Shown here piece by piece: positions 21,131-31,028 of a stretch of DNA of 64,000 bases. Under the pieces are notes generated by a model that did no database searches, was not told the origin of the DNA, and worked only from the letters and a program-made list of their open reading frames with translations. A program made the position numbers and the translations under genes. Each line of letters opens with the position of its first letter. Within the stretch, counting starts at the first letter, position 1. This DNA is from Coix lacryma-jobi var. lacryma-jobi (taxonomy: Eukaryota; Streptophyta; Magnoliopsida; Poales; Poaceae), in contig CM019824.1 in assembly GCA_009763385.1 (NCBI GenBank), forward strand, positions 109,510,660 through 109,574,659, in the 5' to 3' direction.

Positions 21131-23605
21131 ATGGCTAGGTTGAAGCAGACTGCTCGTGTTGCTTCTCCGAGTGCTGCGGATGATGGCTTGACCTTTGAGT
21201 TTGGACTTAGTCGGGTTTGCAGTTCTGATCTGGCTACTTATGTGAAGCGAGGCTGGATTAAGGATGGGAAGGCGAGGACCAGTGCTGGAGAGACCACTCC
21301 GAAGCCAGATGCTGATGAGGTTGTTGTGTTTGAGGAGTTCTTTTTGGCTGGTCTGCGTTTTTCGGTTGCTTCTTTTGTGACTTCGGTTCTGCAGAGGTTC
21401 AATTTGAGGTTCCATCAGCTCACTCCATCGTGCTTTACGAAGATGTCAGTATATGTCTGGGCGTGTCGCTCTCAGGGCGTTGTCCCTCATGTCGAGGGTT
21501 TTGTTAGAACTCATCGTGTGCACATGCAGCCTCGCAAGATTGCGGATGGCGAAGGTAACACTAGTCTTGGTCAGTTCGCGGTGTACACCTTTTGTCATCG
21601 TGTCGGATCGGAGTTGCCAGTGCAGGCCTAGAAGAACAAGTGGACCAGTGGGTGGCAAGAGTTCTAGTTCTACTACAAGCTTAATGGTGATGCTGAGCTT
21701 TGCGGCGAGCTTCCGCCCCTTGGTGACGTATCTGCCGAAGCCAGGATGAATGCCGAGGCGCATGCCGCGGTTGATTTGTTTGAGGGTGGTAGCGCATTCT
21801 CAGTGTGCTCGCGACTTGGTCGAGGAGTATTGCTGTGCTAAGGTTTGGCCTCTTAGCCGGAGACAGGTGTGGTTTGTAGTTGAGGATGACCCCAAGTACG
21901 AGGGTAAAGGTTTGAAGAAGCCGAAGTTGGAGCGAACAGGGTTTGGGAAAATGTTCTTAGGAAGTTTCCCAAGCGTGAAGATGGTGTCGAGGCCATTTAT
22001 AAGCGGGTTCAGCAAAGAGCGGAAGACCTTGTTGGGAAACTATCCACGTTGGAGATTAAGGCTATCCACAGCTCGGTGGGTAGCGGAGGTCGAGTTAACA
22101 GATTGTTCGATATTCTTGGGATCCAGTATGCTGACTCGCCCACACCTTCGAGCGAGGATGCGCCGAAGAAAAGGAAGCGTGCTACCGCCGAGGAGAGAGA
22201 GGTTGTCTCACGGCCGAAGAGGGGTCGTGGTTGAGGGCGTGGCGTCGCCCGCGGCCGAGTGAAAATGCTTGCGACGAAGGTCGCTGTGGGTTCAGGTGCT
22301 GCCGGCACTTCCTCTTCGTCGGCCGTTGTTGCATTATCAAGTGGCCGAGGTGTTGCGAGGGTTGGAGGGCGGGTACCCCGCATCGGCGGGATCGGCGCTC
22401 TGATCCAGATTTCGGACGACGAAGATGTCTCCGACGATGATGATAAGGAGGAGGAGAAGGAGGCTGAAAAAGAGGCCGACGCTGAAGGAGGCTCATCTGA
22501 TGATGTCAGTGACACTTCCAGTGGCGAAGGTGACTCCGATGATGAAGTGTCCATCGATGATGATCGTGGGAAAGCGGTTGCCTCATCCGGTGCTGATGCT
22601 GCAGCTGCTCGGAATATCGATGAGATTATCGGGGACTTTGAGCCTGAGAGTCCCCCGCGAGGGTTAATTCCCGAGTTTGCGGGGGCGCATGTCTGGGTTG
22701 GCGGGTACGAGGTGGCCGGTGACCTTGAATCAGAAAGAACTCCTGGGAAGAGACCATATGGCGAAGCCAGCCGATCAAGTCTTCCTTATTTTGCTAAGAA
22801 GATCGGGGTTTCGGATCCGGCGACGGAGCTTTTCACTAGTCCGGACCTTCGGGAGTGCCACCTGCAATGTGCTTCGGAGGAAAGGCATTTTCTTGGTCGG
22901 GTGTTTGGTCGGATCTGTGTGCCGGAGGCTGAGCTTCGACTGGCCAACAAGCCTTTGGACGACCTTCATGACGACATTGATGTCAAGGTGGCTGAGCTAA
23001 TGCTCCTTAACCGTTCGGCTCACCGGAGGGCGAGTTATAATCTTAACTATCTGAATGACCAGCTGGCCAAGGTTGAGAAAGATAATAAGGACCTTCGGAA
23101 GAGTTCGGAAAATAAAGATATTGAGCTTAAAGCTGCTATGGAGAAGGTTGCTAAATATCGGGAGGAGGCACAGGAGGTTGCGAACAGTAATGTTGAACTC
23201 CTGGCAGCTTGCCGTCAGAAGGACAAAGATTTGATATCAGCGAACGGTCGCATAAGTGAACTATCCTCAGAATTGGCTTCGCAGTCCGAGTGGTGGCAGA
23301 AAAGTATGGGAAAGATTAAGGATAACGTTGACGCATGCTTGACTGAAGCTGGCGGTTCTGCTGGGGAGTCGTTGTCTGCTGCTAATGCTGAGGCGTTCGA
23401 GGGTTGGCTTAGAAATGAGCTTGATGTTTTCAGCTCATTGGTTCAAAACGCAGCCGACTTTAGTTGCTATGCCGGAGCTTTGGCTATGGCCGGCACCCTT
23501 CGCCAAGCTGATTGCGAGCACCTACGGAAGATTAGGAAGCCGAACCACGTTTTCCCAAAAGTTGATGAGGTGCGTAAAATGAAGACTGATGATGCGGAGG
23601 TTTGA
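21131..23605 (+). pseudogene. Antisense extra gene (aORF) with 'putative gypsy type transposon' domain
   Basis: Starting at ATG 21131 (MARLKQTARVASPS), the protein has VVFEEFFLAGLRFSVASFVTSVLQRFNLRFHQLTPSCFTKMSVYVWACRSQG in outline, matching the plant domain Pfam calls Transposase_28 (PF04195), despite its name of unknown function. The frame then meets stops at ~21629 and ~21666 (the second where Trp is expected) and several at 21835-21905. It resumes with a basic segment, an acidic Asp/Glu/Ser tract (~22425-22570), and a long coiled coil (about 22975-23300). It is a long, decayed single gene rather than several. Its role in the element is unknown. Confidence 0.75.
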
Positions 23606-24069
23606 AACTGCGCGATGCGCTTGCTCTGGAGGTTTTGGATCAACGGTGGCGGACGTGTCCTCGCCTTCGAAGAGGCGGCCGAAGCTACTCGTCAGGTATC
23701 CATTGCATGAGATGTCCGTTTCATGTTTTAATTCATGGATGAACATGTTGGTATTTAATATTGTGCTCCGTTTTGTAGGCTCGGAAAGACGCGTTGCCCT
23801 CGTCGACTATGACCGAAGACGTTGCTGGTTGCTCCACGTCTGCTCCTGCGCACAGTTCTGCGGAAGTTCCACCAGTCGAGGCCGCACCCTCGGCTGAGGA
23901 AGCTCCGATCACTGGAGAGGCTGACGTGGAAGAAGCGGCGACGGACGAAGCGCTTGCTGCTGTTCCTTCTGTAACTTTGGAGAGTTTGGATGCTGCGACC
24001 AGCGAGGATTTGGATGCTTCAGCTGGCGAAGCTAGGGCGGAGGAGCATGTTGGTGCCGAGCAGGAGTGA
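23606..24069 (+). pseudogene. Antisense extra gene, spliced 3' part
   Basis: A coding tail (FEEAAEATRQ) ends at CAG/GTATCC (intron from 23696), and TTTTGTAG/GCTCGG (to 23778) restores frame as ARKDALPSSTMTED. The 83-bp intron is AT-rich, as plant introns are. The downstream exon is Ala/Glu-rich and ends at 24069 (VGAEQE stop). An intron in this direction shows that the gene is meant to be transcribed on the plus strand, not as part of the retroelement RNA. Confidence 0.7.
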
Positions 24070-24107
24070 AAATTTGGGATAGCTCAAAATGAGGGTCATT
24101 TTGTAAT

Positions 24108-24725
24108 ATGTTGGGTGGTGGGGATGACTTGGTGACACTGAGATACTTTTTTAATGCTATGAAAATGCAGGTTCCTGATGGAACCGTGCTAGAAGTATTT
24201 GATGTGACGCCACTGATGCTAAACTATCAAGATATTTTTATATCTGGTGAATCATGGGCTCGTGCTAAGTTTAAACACCCTTCGTTGCCTTTTGAGCGTT
24301 TTTGGTGGTCGAAGGTGCGAAGGTACGATTTGAAGAATAACCGATCAAGCCTATTCTGGCATAACGCAGATTATACGGATCGGCAAGCTGCGCATTTTTT
24401 GTTTGGTTCTTCTTCTTCTTCTTCGCTGCCCGTTGTTGAAGATGACATCGATGAAAAAGTGGCCCTGGACTACTTGTTTGGGCGAAGCAACCTTGATCTA
24501 GGTCCGGACGGTTTACTTGTGATTCCGAAAGAGGAGCCTTCGGAGGTTAGTGATATAAATCGGAGATATATGTATAGGGCGAGGGTTTTGCCTGGGGAAC
24601 TGCCAATTGTTCCTGCGACTCCTTTGTTGTGGGGACCCATAGTTCCGGTGGAAACAGGATTTGAGGAGTGTAGCGAGGGTTTGGATGATTTAATGTTGAT
24701 CGAAGATGGTGATGCTTCCTTGTAA
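24108..24725 (+). CDS. Unrecognised 205-residue frame at the end of the antisense gene
   Basis: I do not recognise this protein. It is stop-free, contains aromatic-rich stretches (FERFWWSKVRRYDL, SLFWHNADYTDRQAAHFLFG) and an acidic C-terminus. A possible splice acceptor (GAAAATGCAG) at ~24162-24171 suggests the true exon begins at VPDGTVLEVFDV. It could be the last exon of the antisense gene or a second captured gene. An AT-rich tail after 24725 may hold the poly(A) signal. Confidence 0.5.
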   Translation: MLGGGDDLVTLRYFFNAMKMQVPDGTVLEVFDVTPLMLNYQDIFISGESWARAKFKHPSLPFERFWWSKVRRYDLKNNRSSLFWHNADYTDRQAAHFLFGSSSSSSLPVVEDDIDEKVALDYLFGRSNLDLGPDGLLVIPKEEPSEVSDINRRYMYRARVLPGELPIVPATPLLWGPIVPVETGFEECSEGLDDLMLIEDGDASL

Positions 24726-24904
24726 TTTTATTCTTTTGTATTGAGTGTGTGCTATACTGCGGTTGATTTGTATATAAGCGAAAAAACTGTGCAGAGGCGA
24801 TTCATCCTTGTAGTTTTTTGATAGAGTACATTTGGCCCTCGTCGTCTATTGGCGAGGTCCGTTTGTTGTTTGTGTAAGCAATATTGTTTGTGTTTGCTGT
24901 TTGG

Positions 24905-25272
24905 GAAAACAACGACGCCCCCTTTATTTTTCAGCGAGGCTCGCTTTTCGCGTAAGAGAGATGTTTGATAAGAAACAGCGACGCCCCCTTTTCTTTTTAG
25001 CGAGGCTCGCTTTTCGCTTAAGAGAGATGTTTGGTAAGAAACAGCGACGCCCTCTTTTTTTGAGCGAGGCTCGCTTTTCGCTTAAGAGAGATGTTTGGTA
25101 AGAAACAGCGACGCCCCCTTTTCTTTTTAGTGAGGCTCGCTTTTCGCTTAAGAGAGATGTTTGGTAAAAAACAGCGACACCCCCTTTTCTTTTTAGCGAG
25201 GCTCGCTTTTCGCTTAAGAGAGATGTTTGGTAAAAAACAGCGACGCCCCCTTTTCTTTTTAGCGAGGCTCAT
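24905..25272. repeat. ~62-67-bp tandem repeat, about 5.5 copies
   Basis: Units begin GAGAGATGTTTGG and include AACAGCGACGCCCCC and GCGAGGCTCGCTTTTCGC; copies start near 24956, 25022, 25085, 25151 and 25217. GCGAGGCTCGC within each is a short palindrome. Frames through it on both strands are repeat artefacts. Confidence 0.93.
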
Positions 25273-25293
25273 TTTTTGTTTTTTAGATGTCTT

Positions 25294-26200
25294 AGGTGAA
25301 GGTGAAGTTTGCTTTGCGAGCCCCTAGCGTTTTTTGCGAGGGTGCTCGACTTTTTTTGTACTTCGTGCCTCCCCTTGTCTTAGGTGGAGGTGAAGTTTGC
25401 TTTGCGAGCCGCTGGCATTTTTTGCGAGGGTGCTCGACTTTTTTGGACTTCGCGCCTCCCCTTGTTCTTAGGTGGAGGTGAAGTTTGCTTTGCGAGCCCC
25501 TGGTGTTTTTTGCGAGGGTCCTCGACTTTTTTTTTTGTACTTCGCGCATCCCCTTGTCTTAGGTGGAGGTGAAGTTTGCTTTGCGAGCCGCTGGCATTTT
25601 TTGCGAGGGTGCTCGACTTTTTTGGACTTCGCGCCTCCCCTTCTTCTTAGGTGGAGGTGAAGTTTGCTTTGCGAGCCCCTGGTGTTTTTTGCGAAGGTGC
25701 TCGACTTTTTTGGACTTCGCGTCTCCCCTTGTCTTAGGTGGAGGTGAAGTTTGCTTTGCGAGCCCCTGGCGTTTTTTGCGAGGGTGCTCGACTTTTTTTT
25801 GTACTTCGCGCCTCCCCTTGTCTTAGGAGGAGGTGAAGTTTGCTTTGCGAGCCCCTGGTGTTTTTTGTGAGGGTGCTCGACTTTTTTGGACTTCGCGCCT
25901 CCCCTTGTCTTAGGTGGAGGTGAAGTTTGCTTTGCGAGCCCCTGGCGTTTTTTGCGAGGGTGCTCGACTTTTTTGGACTTCGCGCCTCCTCTTATCTTAG
26001 GTGGAGGTGAAGTTTGCTTTGCGAGCCCCTGGCGTTTTTTGCGAGGGTGCTCAATTTTTTTTGTACTTCGCGCCTCCCCTTGTCTTAGGTGGAGGTGAAG
26101 TTTGCTTTGCGAGCCCCTGGCATTTTTTGCGAGGGTGCTCGACTTTTTTGGACTTCGCGCCTCCCCTTGTCTTAGGTGGAGGTGAAGTTTGCTTTTCCCA
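25294..26200. repeat. ~88-bp tandem repeat, about 10 copies
   Basis: Units start GGTGGAGGTGAAGTTTGC and contain TTTTTTGCGAGGGTGCTCG and CTTCGCGCCTCCCC. Copies begin near 25295, 25384, 25472, 25563, 25654, 25740, 25828, 25914, 26001 and 26089, with a partial one at 26176. Period varies 86-91 bp through T-run length. It lies between integrase and the antisense gene, where Tat/Ogre elements commonly keep satellite-like repeats. Confidence 0.95.
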
Positions 26201-26374
26201 AGTTTTTTTCAAAAAGATTTGTGTTTCGAAGCAATCTTCGATGTTTTTCATCGATTATAAGCGCTCTTGGATAAGAGCTGCTTTTATCGATGTTTATGGA
26301 AAAAAGAACAAGGACTTTAGAGTTTTGATTTTTCGGGGGTTGATGCCTTTATTAAGGACTTGGAAACTGCCTCG

Positions 26375-28576
26375 TTAAAAAACCTTACGCCCCTTCGTAA
26401 GGAAAAAGAGTGCGGCTCCTTTGTTTTGGTTACAAGTATGGTGCTGAAAGATGAGAGATTGAAGGCAGATTACATGTTGCGAGAGCTCGCTAAGGCTCCG
26501 CAATGGGTAGAATTTGCGAAGGTCGTCAACATTCCAGGTGTGAGGTAGGCAATTTCCTTCGCTGTCGGAGAGATGGTAGGACCCTGGACGATTGCATTCT
26601 ATGATCAGGTATGGTCCCGTCCATTTTGGCTGGAATTTTCCCGCCATGTGGGCATTTTGTTTCTGAATGAGGACGAGGTCACCCTTTTTCAAATCTTTGA
26701 TTTTCACCTTTTTGTCTCTCTATTTTTTGATCTCTTCTTGATACTTGCGAAGGTTGTGCACTGCATTGCATCTCGTTTCCTCGAGCAAATCTTTATCAAG
26801 TAGCTGGTTTTGTTCATCTGATTCGAGGGTTGTTCTGAGAGAGCCATACTTCAGTTCTTCTGGCAACACAGCTTCTTCCCCAAATAGTAGCCTGAAAGGT
26901 GTGAATTTGGTAGCTCTGCATTCCGAAGTGTTATGGGACCAGGTGACCGAGGTTAGTTCCTCCGCCCACTTTCCCTTGGGCCTGCATTGTAATTTTTTGG
27001 ACATGGCTTCGAAAATTGTTGCATTAGCTCTTTCAACTAAGCCATTGGATTGAGGGTGCCGGACTGAGGCGAAGCATAAGATTGTTCCAATTTGAGCGCA
27101 GAATTCCTTGAAGACCTCGCTGTCAAACTGAGTGCCATTGTCGACGGTTAGGTGTTTAGGGACTCCAAAACGGCAAACTATCTGCTGCCAGAAAAACCTT
27201 TTGACGGTTAGAGAGGTGATGGAAACCAACGGTCTGGTTTCAATCCACTTCGTGATGTATTCCACAGCTACCACTGTGTAGCGAAGGTTTCCTGGAGCTG
27301 TTGGTAGTGGACCGACGAGGTCCATTGCCCATCTATGCATGGGCCATGTTGGGCATATCAGAGTTGTTGGGGCCCCTGGGGCGTTTTCTGTCTTTGCTAT
27401 TAATTGGCAACCCTTGCAACGCTTGACGATATCTTCTGCATCTCGTAGTGCTGTTGGCCAATAGAAGCCTTGACGGAAAGCTTTTCCAACTAGCGCCCTT
27501 TGGCCGTTGTGTGAATCGCAGATACCTTCGTGAATAAGTTTGAGAATATCCTTTCCTTGATCCTGTGACACGCATTTCAGCCATGGCGAGGTCACCGAGG
27601 CTTTGAACAAAATGTTGTCCACTATTTTGTATCCTCGAGTTCTTTGTTTGAGTCTGTTTTCTTCCTCTTTGGACTCGGGTTCATGCAACCCGTTGATATA
27701 GACCATGATAGGTGCTCTCCAGTCTTTGCTCTGGATTGCATTGATCAGCTTCACTTTCTTTTCGGAGGCTTCGACTGCTGATTGAGTTGTTACTTCATGA
27801 AACACATCAGGGGGCAGCTGTAGTTGTTGTGCTGCTGCTTTGGCCAGGCTGTCTGCCTCGCTGTTCTCAGACTGCAGAATTGCTTTCACTATTATGCCGA
27901 GGAAAATAGATTCTAACCTTCGGACATATTGTAAATATTTGTGTAGCTCTGGGTCTTTTGCTTTGTAATTTTTCTCAATATGGTCTGTGATGACTTGGGA
28001 GTCTGTGCTAATGACCGCCCTTCGGACTGATAATGCTCGAAGCCTTGAAAGTGCTAATATTACAGCTTCGTATTCTGCGGAATTGTTTGTGCACTTGAAG
28101 TTGAGTCTTTTTGCATATCGTAGCTTCGATCCAGATGGCGAAACTAGGATAGCCGAGGCTCCTGCTCCAGCTGCTCCCCAAGCTCCGTCGACATAAACTG
28201 TCCAAAACGGATCTGATTTGACTCCATCTCTGCAAGGGTCTGGAGTCCATTCGACTATGAAATCTGCTAAGACTTGCGATTTGATCGCTGTTCTTCCCAC
28301 GAAGGTTATGGTGTAGCTGTTCAATTCGATTGCCCATTTTGCTATCCTGCCGACTGCCTCATTGTTCTTGAATATGTTTTCGAGGGGGTATGCTGAGGGT
28401 ACTTGGATCTCGTATGCCTGGAAATAGTGCTTTAGCTTTCGTGACGCCATGACCATGGCGTATGCTATCTTCTTGAGCTCCGAGTAGTTTAGCTTGGGAC
28501 CCTCGAGGGTTTCCGACACATAGTAGATTGGGGCCTGCCTGGTTTTGCTATTTTTGTGCACCTCTTTGATCAACAC
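26375..28576 (-). CDS. pol: Tat pol: RNase H (two domains) and integrase
   Basis: The main minus-strand frame (28576-26720, 618 residues) opens with the tail of the degenerate Gypsy RNase H (YYVSETLEGPKLNYSELKKIAYA). A second, archaeal-type RNase H follows: D in VYVDGAWG near 125, E in NNSAEYEAV near 165, and D in ISTDSQVI. Integrase comes next: HHCC zinc domain (HEGICDSHNG...CKGCQ), then D in MDLVGPLPTAPG, D in VDNGTQFDS, and E in SNGLVERANAT. The C-terminal GPY module (DLVLIQKQN...PKWTGPYLI) continues at 26707-26375 after a stop near 26720. All catalytic acidic residues are present. Confidence 0.92.
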
Positions 28577-28692
28577 CGCGCTGGTTGCATGGGGCGAGCT
28601 GCCACATACAGCAGTAGCAAGTCCCCTTTGCTAGGGCTGGTTAAGACTGTCAAGTTGTTGAGATACTTTTTCAAATCCTCGAAAGCTTTCTG

Positions 28693-30852
28693 CTACCGAG
28701 GTCCCCAGTTGAATGGAGCAGTGCTTCTTAGAGTTTCGAAGAAGGGTAAGCCTCGCTCAGCTGATCTAGAGATGAATCTTCTTAGTGCTGCTAAGCGGCC
28801 TGACAAACGTTGAGCTGCTTTCTTTGTTGTCGGGGGTTCCATGTTGATGACGGCGTCGATTTTGTTGGGGTTGGCCTCAATTCCCCTTGCTGAGACGATG
28901 CAACCAAGCAGTTTTCCTTCGCTTACCCCAAAAACACATTTTTCGGGGTTTAGTTTTAATCCGGCTGACTGAAGGTTGTCGAACACTCTTGCCAAGTCTA
29001 AAATGTGGTTCTCTTTTTGTTCGCTTTGAACAATCAGATCATCGACGTAGGCAGAGATAGCATGTTGATCTTTGAAGAATTCAGACGTCATGCGGGCGAA
29101 GGTTGATCCTGCATTTCTCAAGCCTTTTGCCATTCTTCGAAAGCAAAAAGTGCTCGAAGGTGTGATGAAACTTGTTTTCTCCTCATCTTCTTCATTCATC
29201 CAGATTTGATGGTACCCCGAGAAACAGTCGAGGAGAGAAAGCATTTGGAAACCAGCTGCTCTGTCAACCAAGGTGCTTATGTTTCGCAGGGGAAAGTCAT
29301 CCTTCGGGCAGGCTTTGTTCAAGCACGTGAAATCTACGCACATTCTCCATTTCTTGTTCTTTTTCTGGACTAGGACCACATTTGAGAGCCATGTTGGGTA
29401 TTTGACTGGGCGGATGACCCCTGCGTCCAAGAGTCTTTTTACCTCTGCCCTCGCTGCCTCTTTTATTTCTTCTAACATTTTGCAAAGCTTTTGCTTAACT
29501 GGGCGATAACCTTGCTTTATGTTTAGGCTATGCTCGATCAAAGTTCTGTTTACTCCCTTGAGGTCCTCCGCAGACCAAGTGAAGGTGTCGGAGTTTTCCT
29601 TGAGGAAACAGATGAGGTTATTTTCTGACAAGGGGTCTAAGTTGGCTGATATGAGCACTTTCCTTTGTGAGTTTCCCTCGAAGAGTTGGACTTGTTTGGT
29701 TTCTTCTTTGGGTGATGCTTTTCTTTGGTCAGTGCAGACTTCACCTTCGGTGTTGACGTTTGTTACTCGAGGCTTTGACAGGTTGTGGACATTGCGTTGC
29801 CTAGGTGCTATTGTTCCCTCAGCTGCCCTTGCAGTGTCTTGATCTCCATATACTGCAACAACTCCCTTCGGGGCAGGAAGCTTCATGCAGAGGTATGCTG
29901 GATGGATGACAGCGTTGAATCCGTTGGTGACCCCTCGGCCAAAGATTGCATTGTAAGGATAGAACATGTCAACCACGTCGAAGGTTATGTGCTCTGTTCT
30001 GCAGTTTACTTGATCTCCGAAGGTTACGGGTAAAGAGATTTTTCCGATGGCCCTTACTTGCTGACCCTCAAAACTATATAGGGGGTTGCCAGCGGGTTGC
30101 AAGAGGTTTCTGTCAAGTTTCATGCTGTCGAAGGTTGTGGTGAACAGGATGTCTGCGGAGCTTCCTGTGTCGACCAAGATTTTGGTGACTGTCCACCCAG
30201 CTAGATTAGTTTCGATTACTATAGCGTCAGTGTGAGGGTAATCCCTTAATTTCATGTCACCGGAGTCGAAGGTTATTGGGATATGGGACCATCGCCCAAA
30301 TTTGTGCGGTCCTTCGACGGCTACGTGGTGCACTCTTCTAGTATGTTCTTTCTTCTGCCTTTTGTTGCCATGATCTTTGTTGGAGCCTCCGGTGATAGCT
30401 AGTATCACACCGAAGGTTGATGTTGGGTTGTTGATGGTTGTCTGGGTTTGGGCTTCGGATTTGACAGGTTGGGGAGCTGGCAAGGCTGGTATTGGTGGTG
30501 GTGGTGGTAGAGTGTTGCTCACTTGTTGGTTGGTTTTAGTTTGAGGGGTTGTTGGGTATGTGACAGTGTATGGTACATTTTGTCGTTGAGGAATCGAGGT
30601 TGGCTGATATGAGGTGTGGTTGTAGTGTGGGTGTTGAGCGTAGAAATTATGGTGCGAAGGTAGGCTATAATTTATAGGTGTGTAGTGGAATGGAGGATGG
30701 GTTGGGTTGAAACTTGGCTTTCTAGTATGATTGATGGTTCTGTTTTCGGCCGGAGTGGCTCTTTTGGACTCTTGGTACTCCTTTCCTTTGGTGATACACT
30801 CGCATTGCTTTGTTGTGTGCCCCTTTCCTTGCCCACAAAAATGACAGTACAT
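28693..30852 (-). CDS. pol: Tat pol: zinc finger, protease and reverse transcriptase
   Basis: A 719-residue frame with a CX2CX5HX4C finger at residues 3-17 (CHFCGQGKGHTTKQC), then a Pro/Thr-rich linker. The aspartic protease active site is ILVDTGSSADILF near residue 230. RT begins near 450 (GVIRPVKYPTWLSNVVLVQKKN), with MCVDFTCLNKACPKD, LLDCFSGYHQIWM, and the catalytic AYVDDLIVQS near 610. The thumb/connection ends at 28693 in a stop, and RNase H continues in another frame ~110 bp on, so at least one frameshift separates them. Confidence 0.92.
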   Translation of the reverse strand: MYCHFCGQGKGHTTKQCECITKGKEYQESKRATPAENRTINHTRKPSFNPTHPPFHYTPINYSLPSHHNFYAQHPHYNHTSYQPTSIPQRQNVPYTVTYPTTPQTKTNQQVSNTLPPPPPIPALPAPQPVKSEAQTQTTINNPTSTFGVILAITGGSNKDHGNKRQKKEHTRRVHHVAVEGPHKFGRWSHIPITFDSGDMKLRDYPHTDAIVIETNLAGWTVTKILVDTGSSADILFTTTFDSMKLDRNLLQPAGNPLYSFEGQQVRAIGKISLPVTFGDQVNCRTEHITFDVVDMFYPYNAIFGRGVTNGFNAVIHPAYLCMKLPAPKGVVAVYGDQDTARAAEGTIAPRQRNVHNLSKPRVTNVNTEGEVCTDQRKASPKEETKQVQLFEGNSQRKVLISANLDPLSENNLICFLKENSDTFTWSAEDLKGVNRTLIEHSLNIKQGYRPVKQKLCKMLEEIKEAARAEVKRLLDAGVIRPVKYPTWLSNVVLVQKKNKKWRMCVDFTCLNKACPKDDFPLRNISTLVDRAAGFQMLSLLDCFSGYHQIWMNEEDEEKTSFITPSSTFCFRRMAKGLRNAGSTFARMTSEFFKDQHAISAYVDDLIVQSEQKENHILDLARVFDNLQSAGLKLNPEKCVFGVSEGKLLGCIVSARGIEANPNKIDAVINMEPPTTKKAAQRLSGRLAALRRFISRSAERGLPFFETLRSTAPFNWGPR

Positions 30853-31028
30853 TTTGGCCGGGTCCCTCTGCTGGTTTCTTTGGTATGGCGGGGGTGGGAA
30901 TCCTTGTGGATTTTGGTTGCCCGAAGGCTGAGTGCCCTTCTCTGATCTTCGAGTGGATTTGCCTTGTTGATCGTGCCAATGTTGCTTTGATCTTGGCGAG
31001 GGTTGTTCTCTCTCGCTTGGGCCCTCAA

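Noticed and set aside
24905..26200. A CRISPR array
   Set aside because: No unique spacers; the units are direct tandem repeats in a plant retrotransposon.
24832..26251. Many 60-125-codon frames rich in repeated phrases
   Set aside because: They are translations of the 65- and 88-bp tandem repeats, open in several frames only because the unit lacks stops.
28693..30143. Plus-strand frames of 60-107 codons across the Tat pol region
   Set aside because: Shadows of the well-supported minus-strand protease/RT frame.
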